Origin: an uncultured Gemmatimonadota bacterium
Lineage (GTDB): Bacteria > Gemmatimonadota > Gemmatimonadetes > Gemmatimonadales > Gemmatimonadaceae
Length of the DNA stretch: 64,000 bases
Direction: 5' to 3'
Assembly (NCBI GenBank): GCA_946478895.1
Contig: CAMLDY010000002.1
Location: 48,305 to 112,304 of the forward strand
The position numbers and the translations under genes were made by a program. Shown here piece after piece: positions 27,928 to 37,189 of the stretch; positions within the stretch are counted from its first letter, which is position 1, and every line of letters begins with the position of its first letter. Under the pieces are notes generated by a model. The model saw nothing but the letters and a program-made list of their open reading frames with translations, was not told the origin of the DNA and did not search any database.

Positions 27928-29754
27928 CTATTCCCGCGCCGAGGATGTTTTCAGTCCACCGGAGCTTTCGAAGATATTTCCCTCAACGAAGCCGGGCAAC
28001 CCATCGCGCAAAAACGGAGCATCCCCGAACGCGGTCATCAACCGCCGGCGCAGCTCCCCTTCGGCTTCGCGGGCGGTGCGGGATTCGAGCGCCGCGTTGG
28101 CCGCTTCAGCGGCGACGCTGACGCTCACGCCGCGGACAATCCGTTTGACGAGCGGCACCGCGCGACCGGCGACGCTCAGCGAACGCACGCCCAGCCCAAT
28201 CAGGGCAAAGGCCATCAGGGGTTGGGAAGCCATCTCACCGCATACCGCGACCTCGAGCCGGTGGGCGACACCGACGTCGACGATCCGCTTGATGAGGGTG
28301 AGAACGGCCGGATGCAACGGCGTAAACCGCGCCGCGAGCGTGGCGCTGCCGCGATCGACGGCAAGAGTGTATTGCACCAGGTCGTTGGTGCCAATGCTGA
28401 AGAACGAGACGTCGTCGACGAGCGTATGCACCGACAGCGCGGCCGCCGGCGTTTCGACCATCACCCCGAGCGGGAGATCGTGGCGATAGGCGACTCCGCG
28501 CGCGTCGAGCTCGCGCGCCGCCTCGTTGAGCAGGTGCTTGGCCTGCTTCACTTCGTCGAGCGTGATGATGAGCGGGAACATGATCCTGACGTCGCCGTGC
28601 ATCGCCGCGCGGAGCAGCGCCCGCAGCTGGGTCTTGAACAGCTCCGGCTCGTCGAGGCACATCCTGATGGCGCGCCAGCCGAGGAACGGATTGGGATCGG
28701 TGGGATAACCGCCGACGGGAAGCTTGTCGCCGCCAACATCGAAAGTGCGGATGACGACAGGCCGTCCACCGAACGCTTCGACGACGTGGCGGTAGGCGCG
28801 ATACTGCTCCTCCTCGTCGGGCATCGTCGCGCGACCAACAACGAGAAATTCCGTCCGCATCAAGCCGACGCCTTCGGCGCCGCTGCGCGCGGCGAAGTCG
28901 GCCTCCTCGGGAAGGTCGACGTTGGCGCGAAGGGTGACCCAATGCCCATCGAGGGTGACCGAATCGGCGACAGCGAGTGCCTGGAGCTCCTTGTCTTCCA
29001 GCGCTTCGACAGCGCGCCGCTCGCGATAGATCTTGATCTGGGTCGGAGTCGGATCGATCACGAGCACGCCCGACGTTCCGTCGAGGATCACGTGTTCGTT
29101 GCCGTTGAGCTGCTGGGTGGCATCGCGAAGTCCGACAACAGCAGGCAGCCCCAGCGACCGAGCGAGAATCGCAACGTGTGACGTGCGCGTTCCCGCGTCG
29201 GTCGCGATGCCGATGATCGCTTCCCGATCAAGCTGGACGGTCAGGCTCGGGGTCAGGTCGTGGGTGACGAGAATCTTGTTGGAGCCCTTCGGCAGATCCA
29301 CCGGATCGTGGTCGGGCAGGCCGAGGAGAATCGACAGCACCCGAATGTGAATGTCGATGAGATCGCCGACTCTCTCGCGCAGCATCGGCCGTGCATGACC
29401 CGCGAATTGCTGACGCCATTCGAACAGCACGAGGTCGAAGGCCTTTTCAGCGCCCAGGTTCTGGTGAATCAGCTCCTCCACCTGGCGCGCGAGTTCGGCG
29501 TCCTCGAGGATCGAGATCTGCACGTCGAAGATCGCCGCCTCTTCGGCGCCGGCATTTTTCTCGGCGCGGGCACGCACCTGCTGCAGTCGTTCCTTCGCCT
29601 GTTTCAGCGCCGCATGAAAGCGCGCGATCTCACCGGCCACTGCTTCGTCCGGGATGATCCGGTGGCGGACGTCCGGGACTTCCCAGCGCAGCAGATGCAC
29701 CGGGCCATCGACGATACCGGGAGACGCGGGCATGCCCGCGATTCCCTTCGCCAT
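27928..29754 (-). CDS. ptsI: Phosphoenolpyruvate-protein phosphotransferase (enzyme I)
   Basis: Protein of 608 residues that moves phosphate from PEP to HPr His15. The ATG at 29754 overlaps the ptsH stop by one base (TGATG). The N-terminal domain carries the active His in [20 protein letters not shown]. The PEP-binding barrel has [32 protein letters not shown] and [20 protein letters not shown], and the catalytic Cys in [11 protein letters not shown]. The C-terminal 40 residues are more variable. All catalytic parts are intact. Confidence 0.96.
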   Translation of the reverse strand: MAKGIAGMPASPGIVDGPVHLLRWEVPDVRHRIIPDEAVAGEIARFHAALKQAKERLQQVRARAEKNAGAEEAAIFDVQISILEDAELARQVEELIHQNLGAEKAFDLVLFEWRQQFAGHARPMLRERVGDLIDIHIRVLSILLGLPDHDPVDLPKGSNKILVTHDLTPSLTVQLDREAIIGIATDAGTRTSHVAILARSLGLPAVVGLRDATQQLNGNEHVILDGTSGVLVIDPTPTQIKIYRERRAVEALEDKELQALAVADSVTLDGHWVTLRANVDLPEEADFAARSGAEGVGLMRTEFLVVGRATMPDEEEQYRAYRHVVEAFGGRPVVIRTFDVGGDKLPVGGYPTDPNPFLGWRAIRMCLDEPELFKTQLRALLRAAMHGDVRIMFPLIITLDEVKQAKHLLNEAARELDARGVAYRHDLPLGVMVETPAAALSVHTLVDDVSFFSIGTNDLVQYTLAVDRGSATLAARFTPLHPAVLTLIKRIVDVGVAHRLEVAVCGEMASQPLMAFALIGLGVRSLSVAGRAVPLVKRIVRGVSVSVAAEAANAALESRTAREAEGELRRRLMTAFGDAPFLRDGLPGFVEGNIFESSGGLKTSSARE

Positions 29755-30020
29755 CAGCTCTCCCCGAACTTGTTGGCTATCACCGTCTGAAGTGCATCGA
29801 GGGCCTGCTCGGCGTCCTCGCCGGTCGCCTTGATCGTTATCGTCGAGCCAAACTCGGCGGCGAGCATCATCACGCCCATGATGCTCTTGGCATTCACCTC
29901 GAGATCGTCGCGCACGATGGTGATGTTGCACTTGAATTTCCCCGCTGTTTTCACGATCTCGGCGGCGGGGCGGGCATGGATGCCCAGCTTGTTGACGATC
30001 TTTACGTCGCGCTCTGGCAT
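29754..30020 (-). CDS. ptsH: Phosphocarrier protein HPr
   Basis: Protein of 88 residues. KLGIHARPAAEIVKTA gives the EI-phosphorylated His15, and NAKSIMGVMML gives the regulatory Ser46 phosphorylated by HPr kinase. Both sites are intact, matching the presence of hprK in this cluster. It starts at ATG 30020, overlapping the EIID stop by one base (TGATG). It carries phosphate between EI and EIIA, and in its Ser-P form may act as a regulator. Confidence 0.96.
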   Translation of the reverse strand: MPERDVKIVNKLGIHARPAAEIVKTAGKFKCNITIVRDDLEVNAKSIMGVMMLAAEFGSTITIKATGEDAEQALDALQTVIANKFGES

Positions 30021-30796
30021 CAGGTGATTACCGAGTAGAGAACGAACACCGCGAGAACGCCAAGTGCGACGCGCCAGCCCTCGGCCTGCTCGCGTAACCG
30101 CGCGAGGAGAAGAATTCCCAGAAATGCAGCGGCGATGATTGCGCCCGCCAACGCCCTGCCTGGCCCCGTTACGCGCTGCAAGGCCAGCGGCAGCGAGAGT
30201 CCCGAGACAAACGCGGCAGCGCAGGCGATGTACTGCGGACCCTGGCGCAGCACCGGATTGCCCAGTGCGGATGCGACATTGAGACCGCGCGAGAGACCAA
30301 TTCGTAGTCCCCATGCCCTGAGGAGAAGGTGCCCGGCGTTGTACAACAAGAGAAATGTACCAACGACTGCCAGGGCCGACCCGCCCGCCCCATAAACCCC
30401 CATGGCGACGACCGAGCAGAAGGGTAACCAGCTGGCCCAAACCAGACGGTCTCCGACGCTGCCGAGGGGACCTGCGAGTGCAGTTCGGAAGCGCTCGATT
30501 CGCGCGGGATCTACACCCTCGAGCTCGGCGCGGCTGAGTGCGCCGATTGCCACGCCGGCGAGATACGGGTGCGCATTGAAGTAACGCGACTCGCGCGCGA
30601 GCGCAGCGCGGTAGGCCGCTCCGCCGGGTCCGCCCGGCAGGTACCTGAGAGCCGGCTCGATCGCGAAGCCGATGCCGGTGCCGTTCAGCGTCTCGTAGTT
30701 CCAGGACCCCTGGAGCGCGAGGAGCCGGAAATAGATCGCCATTCGCACGTGTAGCGGCAGCCTTGGCATCGACGTTGACGTGGGTTCGCTACTCAT
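30020..30796 (-). CDS. PTS mannose/fructose/sorbose-family IID component
   Basis: Protein of 258 residues. ATG at 30796 overlaps the EIIC stop as ATGA; the frame open to 31486 is not coding upstream. QGSWNYETLNGTGIGFAIEPAL is the EIID-type N-terminus, and YFNAHPYLAGVAIGALSRAEL is a family block. The C-terminal part is hydrophobic with several membrane segments. Together with EIIC it forms the membrane channel of a mannose-type PTS. Substrate specificity cannot be read. It resembles the EIID of other mannose-type systems but is somewhat short. Confidence 0.88.
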   Translation of the reverse strand: MSSEPTSTSMPRLPLHVRMAIYFRLLALQGSWNYETLNGTGIGFAIEPALRYLPGGPGGAAYRAALARESRYFNAHPYLAGVAIGALSRAELEGVDPARIERFRTALAGPLGSVGDRLVWASWLPFCSVVAMGVYGAGGSALAVVGTFLLLYNAGHLLLRAWGLRIGLSRGLNVASALGNPVLRQGPQYIACAAAFVSGLSLPLALQRVTGPGRALAGAIIAAAFLGILLLARLREQAEGWRVALGVLAVFVLYSVIT

Positions 30797-31476
30797 CTCG
30801 TCACCAACAGGACCGACCAGGCAACGAGCCCGGCCAGAAAGAACCACAGGACATGCCGGACCGAGTGGTAAACCTTCCACAGCGCGCCACCCGCAACCAC
30901 TGCGGCGATGACGACAACGACTGCCCTCGACGCCGCCGATTCGCTTCCCCATACCGCAACGATTGCGCGGACCAGCGGGGCGAAGATCATCATCGCCGTC
31001 AGCGTAACCAGCCCGCCGCGCAGGAGATCCATCGACATTCCGGTCAGGTGCAGCGACATCAGCGCATCGCGTGACCCGTCCTCGATGCGGTCGCGGGACC
31101 TCTCGAGCCGGCGCGCTATGAATCGTCGCAATACGACCATGCTCCATCCGCTTATGCTTGCCGTGAGCAACGCGGCAAGCATCGAGGCGGGGAGCGCGCC
31201 CGGCGCGCCCGGGGTCTGCGCCGAGAAGAGCGCTCCGCCGACCACGCCGGCAGATCCCCACTCCGGATAGCGCGAGGCGCCGAACGGAAGAGTGTCCAGC
31301 GCGATCAGCTCCAGCACGACTCCAATCAGCAAGCCGGCGCTGGGATGCCCGATCAATCCACCCGAGAGCGTCGCCGCGACGATTGGGCGCGAGACCATCG
31401 CCTGCGGGAAGCTGACGACGTCGAGCCCGAGCAACGCGCCGAGCAGCGCGATTGGCAGCGCCTCGAGAAGACTCAA
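30793..31476 (-). CDS. PTS mannose/sorbose-family IIC component
   Basis: Protein of 227 residues with about six membrane helices. The N-terminal LLGALLGLDVVSFPQAMVSRPIVAATLSGGL is the EIIC-sorbose/mannose signature, followed by VVLELIALDTLPFGASRYPEWG. It overlaps the EIIB stop as ATGA and is followed by EIID. It is the translocating subunit; whether it moves sugar or mainly serves regulation is unknown. Confidence 0.88.
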   Translation of the reverse strand: MSLLEALPIALLGALLGLDVVSFPQAMVSRPIVAATLSGGLIGHPSAGLLIGVVLELIALDTLPFGASRYPEWGSAGVVGGALFSAQTPGAPGALPASMLAALLTASISGWSMVVLRRFIARRLERSRDRIEDGSRDALMSLHLTGMSMDLLRGGLVTLTAMMIFAPLVRAIVAVWGSESAASRAVVVVIAAVVAGGALWKVYHSVRHVLWFFLAGLVAWSVLLVTR

Positions 31477-31961
31477 TTGGCTTCACCCTCGAGTACTTCG
31501 GCGAGCGGCACGGCGCGGGCGGACGGAACGTCCTGCGCGGTCACCTCGACGCCGGCAGACTCGATCTCGCGAAGCTGATTCTCTTCCTCCGGGGTGAGGA
31601 AGATGTAGCGCAGCCTGGCCGCACGGCCGGCACGATGGTGAATTCCGCCGAGGTTTACGCTGCCGATCGCTTTCACTGCCTTCACGAGGCGGTGCATGCT
31701 GGTGATATCACCGGTGATGAGAATCCCGGGACGCGGGTCGGCCTCCCAACGGGCGTGCTCGCGGATGGCGCTATCGACGTCGGCAAAAACAATCTCGATG
31801 CCGGGCGGCACGGCCATGCGGTAAAGCTCCTTCTCCCAATCGCTCGCCGCGACAAGATCATCCACGAGCACCATGAACCGTGCGTTGAGCGGCTGACCCC
31901 AGCCGACAACTACCTGGCCGTGAATCAGGCGATCGTCGATCCGGTAGAGATGGATTCCCAT
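31473..31961 (-). CDS. PTS mannose/fructose/sorbose-family IIB component
   Basis: Protein of 162 residues. IDDRLIHGQVVVGWGQPL carries the phosphorylated His14 in the standard EIIB-Man motif. ITGDITSMHRLVKA and VNLGGIHH are further family blocks, and the length is normal. It begins at the EIIA stop (TGATG) and overlaps the EIIC start. It receives phosphate from EIIA and passes it to sugar at EIIC/EIID. Confidence 0.92.
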   Translation of the reverse strand: MGIHLYRIDDRLIHGQVVVGWGQPLNARFMVLVDDLVAASDWEKELYRMAVPPGIEIVFADVDSAIREHARWEADPRPGILITGDITSMHRLVKAVKAIGSVNLGGIHHRAGRAARLRYIFLTPEEENQLREIESAGVEVTAQDVPSARAVPLAEVLEGEAN

Positions 31962-32365
31962 CAGCGGCCGACCACGATCAGCGATGCTTTTCCTCTCTCG
32001 GCGGCGGCCCGTGCGGCCTCGGTGGGCGGTACTGAAGTATTGAAGACGAAGTCCAGTAGCGTGGCGAGGTTGACTCCGCTCACGAGCACGAGTCCGGGCT
32101 CGTCCTTGACGATACGACGCGCGGCGATGGTGGCGCTGCCTGCGGGAAGATCGGTGAAGATCACCCGGGCGCCAGTCGTCGAGAGCTGGTCGCGAATGGC
32201 CGCTTCGATGTCCTCCGGCGTCATGCCCATCATCGACATCACGACGAGCTTGTCGGCCATCCCACAGATCTGGCCCACCGCCGACACGAGGCCGCCGGCG
32301 AATTCGCCGTGCCCGACTACGATTGCGCGCGGATTCGGGGGCGCGTCTCCCGTCTCGTCATTCAT
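31961..32365 (-). CDS. PTS mannose-family IIA component
   Basis: Protein of 134 residues. VVGHGEFAGGLVSA carries His19, the phospho-acceptor of EIIA-Man. ARVIFTDLPAGSATIAAR is the second conserved block, in which the family has FxDLxGGSP. The gene begins 8 bp inside the end of hprK. In many proteobacteria rapZ sits between hprK and EIIA; here it does not. Confidence 0.9.
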   Translation of the reverse strand: MNDETGDAPPNPRAIVVGHGEFAGGLVSAVGQICGMADKLVVMSMMGMTPEDIEAAIRDQLSTTGARVIFTDLPAGSATIAARRIVKDEPGLVLVSGVNLATLLDFVFNTSVPPTEAARAAAERGKASLIVVGR

Positions 32366-33338
32366 GATCTTCCTGAAGGTACTCTCGAATGTTGTTGGCG
32401 GCCGCGGTCTTGAGTCGACCGACCAATCTCTCGTTGAACGCTTCCGCGGCGTTCACGCCCGAATAGCGAAGAAGATGGTTGAGCGCGATTACCTCGGCTA
32501 TGACCGTGATGTTTTTGCCGGGGTTGAGAAACACCGTGATTTTGGGCAGCTCAACCTCGAGGATGGTCGTCGTGGCGACGTCGAGTCCGGTTCGGTCGGC
32601 GACGGCGTGTTGATCCCATTCCTCGAGGTTCACAACGACTTCGATCCGCTTTTGCTGCCGCACCGCCCGAATGCCGAAGATTGCCGGGATGTCGATGAGG
32701 CCGACGCCGCGAATTTCCATGTAGTGACGCTGCATCTCGTGGCCGCGACCGATCAGAACATCATTACCCCGCTTGCTGGTGATGACGAGGTCGTCGGCGA
32801 CGAGGCGATGGCCACGCTCGACAAGGTCGAGCACGCACTCGGATTTCCCGATTCCGCTTTTGCCGCTGAAGAAAACCCCGACGCCGAAGACGTCGGCGAG
32901 CGATCCGTGCAGCGAGACAGTCGGCGCAAACTCCATCTCCAGCACCGGCTTGATGCGGCGATAGAACTCGGCGGTCTTGAGCTTGGTGCGAATGACCGGA
33001 ACGCCTGCGGCGCCCGCAATCTCCTTGAGACCGATCGGCAGGCGCTGGCCCTTGGTGACGAAGACCGCGGGAATCGGGAACGAGAAAAACAGCTCCAGAA
33101 CGCGTCTGCGATTGTCGGGACTGAGGGACGCGAGGTAGGTGATCTCCGTCTCGCCGAGGACCTGCAGCCGCCCGGCGGAGAACCGCCTTACATAACCGGC
33201 GAGGACGAGACCAGGGCTCGACACCTCGGCGTTGGCGACGGGACGGTCGTGGCCGCTGCCAGGCTCGATCTCTTCGAGCTGGAGCGTTCCACGCAGCCGG
33301 TCGAGGAGCTGGCCGACGGTTACGCGCGCGGGTGCCAC
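32358..33338 (-). CDS. hprK: HPr kinase/phosphorylase
   Basis: Protein of 326 residues that phosphorylates HPr on Ser46 and reverses the reaction. The P-loop is SGKSGIGKSE (residues 158-167) preceded by VSLHG with the conserved His144. The HPrK signature EIRGVGLIDIPAIFGIRAVR is complete. The N-terminal domain (1-130) is normal in length. The start is a GTG at 33338 with GAGAGA upstream. It follows a glycosyltransferase gene by about 20 bp and overlaps EIIA, so it is translated with the PTS genes. Confidence 0.96.
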   Translation of the reverse strand: MAPARVTVGQLLDRLRGTLQLEEIEPGSGHDRPVANAEVSSPGLVLAGYVRRFSAGRLQVLGETEITYLASLSPDNRRRVLELFFSFPIPAVFVTKGQRLPIGLKEIAGAAGVPVIRTKLKTAEFYRRIKPVLEMEFAPTVSLHGSLADVFGVGVFFSGKSGIGKSECVLDLVERGHRLVADDLVITSKRGNDVLIGRGHEMQRHYMEIRGVGLIDIPAIFGIRAVRQQKRIEVVVNLEEWDQHAVADRTGLDVATTTILEVELPKITVFLNPGKNITVIAEVIALNHLLRYSGVNAAEAFNERLVGRLKTAAANNIREYLQEDHE

Positions 33339-33359
33339 TCTCTCACCGTGCTTTGGTCA

Positions 33360-34463
33360 TTAGTCATGCGCGATCACTTCCTCCAGATGCGCCAGCGTCT
33401 CATCCGCGGCGCGGTCCCAGGTAAACGTTTCGGCGAATCGGCGGCCCGCTGTTCCCAGTACATTCACCTTATAGGCTGATTCCACCAAGCCTCTCATCGC
33501 TGCTGCCATCGCGAGCGGATCATTTTGAGGCACAAGGAACCCTGTCTCACCGTCCAGGACGGATTCCCTGATTCCAGGAGAATTGGCGGCAATCACCGGT
33601 GTGCCACACGCCGCCGCCTCGAGATTGCTGATCCCCCACCCTTCCTTGGGCGATGCGAGGACCGATGCCCACGCCCGACGCAGCAGGTGGACCTTCTGAT
33701 CTTCCGGGATGAAGCCCAGAAATTCCACCCGACCCGACAGGCCAAGGGATTTTACCAGAGCTTCGAGGCTGGCGCGATAGTCACCGGTACCTGCTATCTC
33801 GAGCTTCGCGCCGGGGAGGTTGAGTGCGGCGAAAGCGCGGATCACATCATCGACGCGTTTGTACTTCTTGAGCCGGCCGAGGTACACGAAGAGTGGAGTC
33901 GGTGAGCGCTCGGCCGGGTTGGGCGTGAGTCGCACGGAGTCGACACCGTTATAGATGACGCGGATCGATTCGCGGGGAATGCCGCGGGTGACCAGATCGT
34001 CGGCGGTGCTGACACTGACTGCCTCGAACGGAACGTCGCGATAGATCGCGCCGAGGGGTCGCTCCGACAACCAGACTGCGGCCGCGAGCGGAAAGGCCGC
34101 TTCGCGAAACACCGTGCCGCCAAAAAGATGATGCACGAGTGCGACGAGTCTTTTCAGGCCCCAGAGAGGGGTGTAGAGCGGAACCTTGTTCAGATCCTCG
34201 ACGACGATGTCGTAATCGTTCGACGCGAGGTGCCGATTGAAGTAGCTGCGCGCGACGAAGGGGAAGGTGTTGCGTCCGCCGGTGCGGTGGACATCGATGC
34301 CGTCGAGATTTGCGCGCGGTGATGCGTCGCGCCACGAGCTGCACAGCAGATCCACCGAGTGACCGCGGGCAACGACGCGCCTGAAGACTTCCTGCAGATG
34401 GAGCTCGGCGCCACCGGCCTGGGGATTGGTGAAGTCCTGCCAGTTGATGACGAGTATCCGCAC
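33360..34463 (-). CDS. Glycosyltransferase family 4 protein
   Basis: Protein of 367 residues starting at GTG 34463 (first codons encode VRILVINWQDFTNPQAGGAE, the normal N-terminus), overlapping the nusB stop by one base. GT-B fold: donor-binding motifs are VYLGRLKKYKRVDDVIRAF and GWGISNLEAAACGTPVIAA with the EX7E-like acid pair. NRHLASNDYDIVVEDLNKVPL is an acceptor-side feature. Family GT4 makes envelope polysaccharides or glycolipids using nucleotide-sugars; the donor and product are unknown. Lies between nusB and hprK on one strand. Confidence 0.88.
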   Translation of the reverse strand: MRILVINWQDFTNPQAGGAELHLQEVFRRVVARGHSVDLLCSSWRDASPRANLDGIDVHRTGGRNTFPFVARSYFNRHLASNDYDIVVEDLNKVPLYTPLWGLKRLVALVHHLFGGTVFREAAFPLAAAVWLSERPLGAIYRDVPFEAVSVSTADDLVTRGIPRESIRVIYNGVDSVRLTPNPAERSPTPLFVYLGRLKKYKRVDDVIRAFAALNLPGAKLEIAGTGDYRASLEALVKSLGLSGRVEFLGFIPEDQKVHLLRRAWASVLASPKEGWGISNLEAAACGTPVIAANSPGIRESVLDGETGFLVPQNDPLAMAAAMRGLVESAYKVNVLGTAGRRFAETFTWDRAADETLAHLEEVIAHD

Positions 34464-34873
34464 TAGATCATGCCGGCCTGTCGGGCAAAAGCATCGAGCA
34501 CACCGTTGACGAACTTCGCGCTCGCGGATGTGCCGAACCGTTCGGCGAGGCGCACGGCTTCCTGAATCGCCACGCGTGGCGGCGTATCGCCCTTCAGCAG
34601 CTCGGCGGCGCCGAGCCGGAGCACGGATCGCTCGATCGCGCCGAGCCGCTCGAGACGCCAATTGGTGGTCAGCTCGGCGAGTTTGGTATCGAGCTCGTCA
34701 CCCGTGCTCACGACTTCACGGACGAGGAGTCCGGCGAGCCGGCGCTCTTCGGGCGCTACCGCGAGATCGTCCCAGACCTGGGTGGCGACGCGATCGAGAT
34801 TCTTTCCGCCCCGCATCTCGCATGCGTAGAGCGCCTGCAGCGCCCGCGCACGGGCGCGGGTCTCAATCCGCAT
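34463..34873 (-). CDS. nusB: Transcription antitermination factor NusB
   Basis: Protein of 136 residues, all helical. The start at ATG 34873 gives MRIETRARARALQALYACEM, typical of NusB and overlapping the ribH 3' end by 11 bp. LGAIERSVLRLGAAELL and TPPRVAIQEAVRLAERFGTS plus FVNGVLDAF are the conserved C-terminal family blocks. It acts with NusE on boxA of rRNA operons. ribH-nusB adjacency is common in bacteria. Confidence 0.95.
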   Translation of the reverse strand: MRIETRARARALQALYACEMRGGKNLDRVATQVWDDLAVAPEERRLAGLLVREVVSTGDELDTKLAELTTNWRLERLGAIERSVLRLGAAELLKGDTPPRVAIQEAVRLAERFGTSASAKFVNGVLDAFARQAGMI

Positions 34874-35342
34874 CGCCGGGGTCGAGCCGATCGCGCAGGT
34901 CGGCCATCTCGAGAGCGGCCACGGCCGCGTCGTAGCCCTTGTTGCCGTGTGCACCGCCGGCGCGCTCCTCGGCCTGCTCGTCGGTATCGCAGGTGAGCAC
35001 GCCGAAGCCAATCGGTGTCTCGGTGTCGGCGCTCGCGGCGGCGAGTCCGCGTGACGCCTCGCCGGCTATGTAATCGAAGTGGGCGGTGTCGCCGCGAATA
35101 ATGGCCCCAACGGCAACGAGGCCATCGTAGCGCTCGCTCGCGAGTAGCCAGCGGGCGGCAATCGGAAGCTCCCACGCGCCAGGCACCCAGACCACATCAA
35201 TGTCCTCGAACACGACGCCCGATTCGACGAGCGCCTGCATGGCACCGTCGACCAGCTTCTTGACTATGGGCTCGTTGAAGCGGCTGGCAACGACCGCCAT
35301 TCGGCGTCCGGCGCCACTCGGTAATCCCTGGAACTCCGGCAT
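34863..35342 (-). CDS. ribH: 6,7-dimethyl-8-ribityllumazine synthase
   Basis: Protein of 159 residues, the penultimate step of riboflavin synthesis. VVASRFNEPIVKKLVDGAMQ, VPGAWELPIAARWLL, GAIIRGDTAHFDYIAGEASRG and GVLTCDTDEQAEERAGG are the four conserved blocks; the catalytic His is in the TAHFDYI segment. Follows ribBA directly. Confidence 0.97.
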   Translation of the reverse strand: MPEFQGLPSGAGRRMAVVASRFNEPIVKKLVDGAMQALVESGVVFEDIDVVWVPGAWELPIAARWLLASERYDGLVAVGAIIRGDTAHFDYIAGEASRGLAAASADTETPIGFGVLTCDTDEQAEERAGGAHGNKGYDAAVAALEMADLRDRLDPGDAD

Positions 35343-36548
35343 TTACGAGGCGAAGAGGTGTCCCAGCTTCGCCCTCTTGGCCTCGAGGTAGCTCGAGTTC
35401 TCGTCGTGCGCGATCGAGATGATCGGCACGCGCTCGTCGATGGTGAGCCCGTAACCCTCGAGGCCCACGAGCTTGCGCGGATTGTTGGTGATTGGTCTGA
35501 TGGTCTTGAGACCGAGGTCGAGCAGAATCTGCGCGCCGATTCCGTAGTTGCGAAGATCGGGCTTGAACCCGAGCCGCTCGTTGGCTTCGACAGTGTCGAT
35601 GCCCTGATCCTGGAGCTCGTAGGCCTTGAGCTTATTGAGGAGTCCGATGCCACGGCCTTCCTGATCGAGATACACGATGACGCCCTTGCCTTCCTTGGCG
35701 ATCATCTTCATCGCCGTCTCGAGCTGCCACCCGCAATCGCAGCGGAGCGAGTGGAACACGTCGCCGGTCAGACACTTCGAGTGCATTCTCACAAGCACGC
35801 TGGAATCGCCACTGACATCGCCAAAAACGAGCGCGATGTGCTCGTGCGGATCGACGTCGTTGCGGTAACCGACGACTTTCCAGGTGCCGAGCTCGGTGGG
35901 CAGGCGAGCTTCCGCAACGCGATGGACGAGACGCTCGGTCTGCAGACGGTACGCGACGAGCTGCGCCACCGTGATAAAGGTGAGACCGTGTTCCTGGGCG
36001 AACCGCTCGAGCTCCGGACGACGCGCGCTCGACCCGTCCTCGCTCAGAATCTCGCAGATGACTCCGGCTGGAGTCAGACCGGCAAGGCGGGCAAGATCCA
36101 CGGCCGTCTCGGTGTGTCCGACGCGCTGGAGAACGCCGCCGTCCCGGGCGCGGAGAGGCGGAACGTGGCCAGGCCGGCGCAGGTCGGTCGGGACCGTATT
36201 GGGATCCACAGCGACGCGGATGGTGCGGGCACGGTCCTGCGCGCTGACCCCGGTCGTCACCCCGAACCGCTCGTCGGCGTCGATGCTGATGGTGAAGGCT
36301 GTCCGGTACTCGTCGGTGCTGACTTCGCTCTGCGGCGCAAGCTCGAGGTAGTCAGCCCGCTCGTTGGTGAGAGCGAGGCAGATCCAGCCTCCCGCCTTCC
36401 GGATCATGAAGTTGATCATCTCAGGCGTGACGAGGTCGGCGGCGCAAATGAGATCGCCTTCGTTCTCGCGGTCCTCATCGTCCGCGACGACGATCATCCG
36501 GCCGGCCTTGATGTCGGCAATTGCCTGTTCGACGGTTCCAAACTGCAT
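35343..36548 (-). CDS. ribBA: Bifunctional 3,4-DHBP synthase / GTP cyclohydrolase II
   Basis: Protein of 401 residues from ATG 36548 (GGAG lies 11 nt upstream; a TTG at 36557 is less likely). The N-terminal DHBP synthase has VADDEDRENEGDLICAA and GVLQRVGHTETAVDLARLAG with the acidic and His residues. The C-terminal GTP cyclohydrolase II has the zinc ligands in HSKCLTGDVFHSLRCDCGWQL, YLDQEGRGIGLLNKL and RKLVGLEGYGL. It provides both branch precursors of riboflavin. Overlaps or abuts ribE and ribH. Confidence 0.97.
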   Translation of the reverse strand: MQFGTVEQAIADIKAGRMIVVADDEDRENEGDLICAADLVTPEMINFMIRKAGGWICLALTNERADYLELAPQSEVSTDEYRTAFTISIDADERFGVTTGVSAQDRARTIRVAVDPNTVPTDLRRPGHVPPLRARDGGVLQRVGHTETAVDLARLAGLTPAGVICEILSEDGSSARRPELERFAQEHGLTFITVAQLVAYRLQTERLVHRVAEARLPTELGTWKVVGYRNDVDPHEHIALVFGDVSGDSSVLVRMHSKCLTGDVFHSLRCDCGWQLETAMKMIAKEGKGVIVYLDQEGRGIGLLNKLKAYELQDQGIDTVEANERLGFKPDLRNYGIGAQILLDLGLKTIRPITNNPRKLVGLEGYGLTIDERVPIISIAHDENSSYLEAKRAKLGHLFAS

Positions 36549-36553
36549 AGCGC

Positions 36554-37189
36554 TCAATGCTCCAACGAATAGTCGGTCAGTGAATTTACCCCCGAAGCCT
36601 CACGCAGGTAGGGCTCGAGCAGTCGCCGTACGTGTTTGCCGACGATGTCGGCCTCCACGTTGACGCGGGATCCAGCCGCGAGCTCGGCGAGGGTGGTGTG
36701 GCGCAGCGTATAGTCGATCAAAGACAGCTGTACCGAACCGGGTCTCAGATCGTTCACGGTGAGGCTGACGCCATCGACCGTCAACGAGCCGTGCAGAACG
36801 AACAACGGATCCGCTCCGGGCGGCAGCACGAGATCGACGAGCGCCGCGTCGCGCAGTTTGTCGACCGCCGAGACGCGAGCGACAAAGTCCACGTGTCCCT
36901 GAACGATATGTCCACCCAATCGGTCCGACGCCCGGAGGGCCCGCTCCAGATTCAGTCGTGAGCCCTTCTTCCACGCGGTGATGGTGGTTCGTTCGACGGT
37001 CGTCGCAACAGCCGCGACATCGAACCAGCCGGGGCCAAACTCACGAACTGTGAGGCAAGCCCCGTTCAGGGCGATGCTTTCGCCGTTCACCAGGTCGGAA
37101 AACTCGGCGCGGATGCGAAGCTCGCGTCCGGCATCGGTCTGCCGTACGCTCTCGACTTCGCCAACCTGCTCGATCAATCCGGTGAACAT
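36554..37189 (-). CDS. ribE: Riboflavin synthase alpha chain
   Basis: Protein of 211 residues with two lumazine-binding repeats (about 1-95 and 96-200). MFTGLIEQVGEVESV is the invariant N-terminus; NGACLTVREFG and SLTVDGVSLTVNDL are the paired ligand sites in the two halves. The C-terminus (LREASGVNSLTDYSLEH) is a short extension. It starts one base after ribD ends. It dismutates two lumazine molecules to riboflavin. Confidence 0.97.
   Translation of the reverse strand: MFTGLIEQVGEVESVRQTDAGRELRIRAEFSDLVNGESIALNGACLTVREFGPGWFDVAAVATTVERTTITAWKKGSRLNLERALRASDRLGGHIVQGHVDFVARVSAVDKLRDAALVDLVLPPGADPLFVLHGSLTVDGVSLTVNDLRPGSVQLSLIDYTLRHTTLAELAAGSRVNVEADIVGKHVRRLLEPYLREASGVNSLTDYSLEH

Noticed and set aside
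35358..36572. 404-codon plus-strand frame opposite ribBA
   Set aside because: Complementary to ribBA over its whole length with no recognisable protein features; ribBA is certain.
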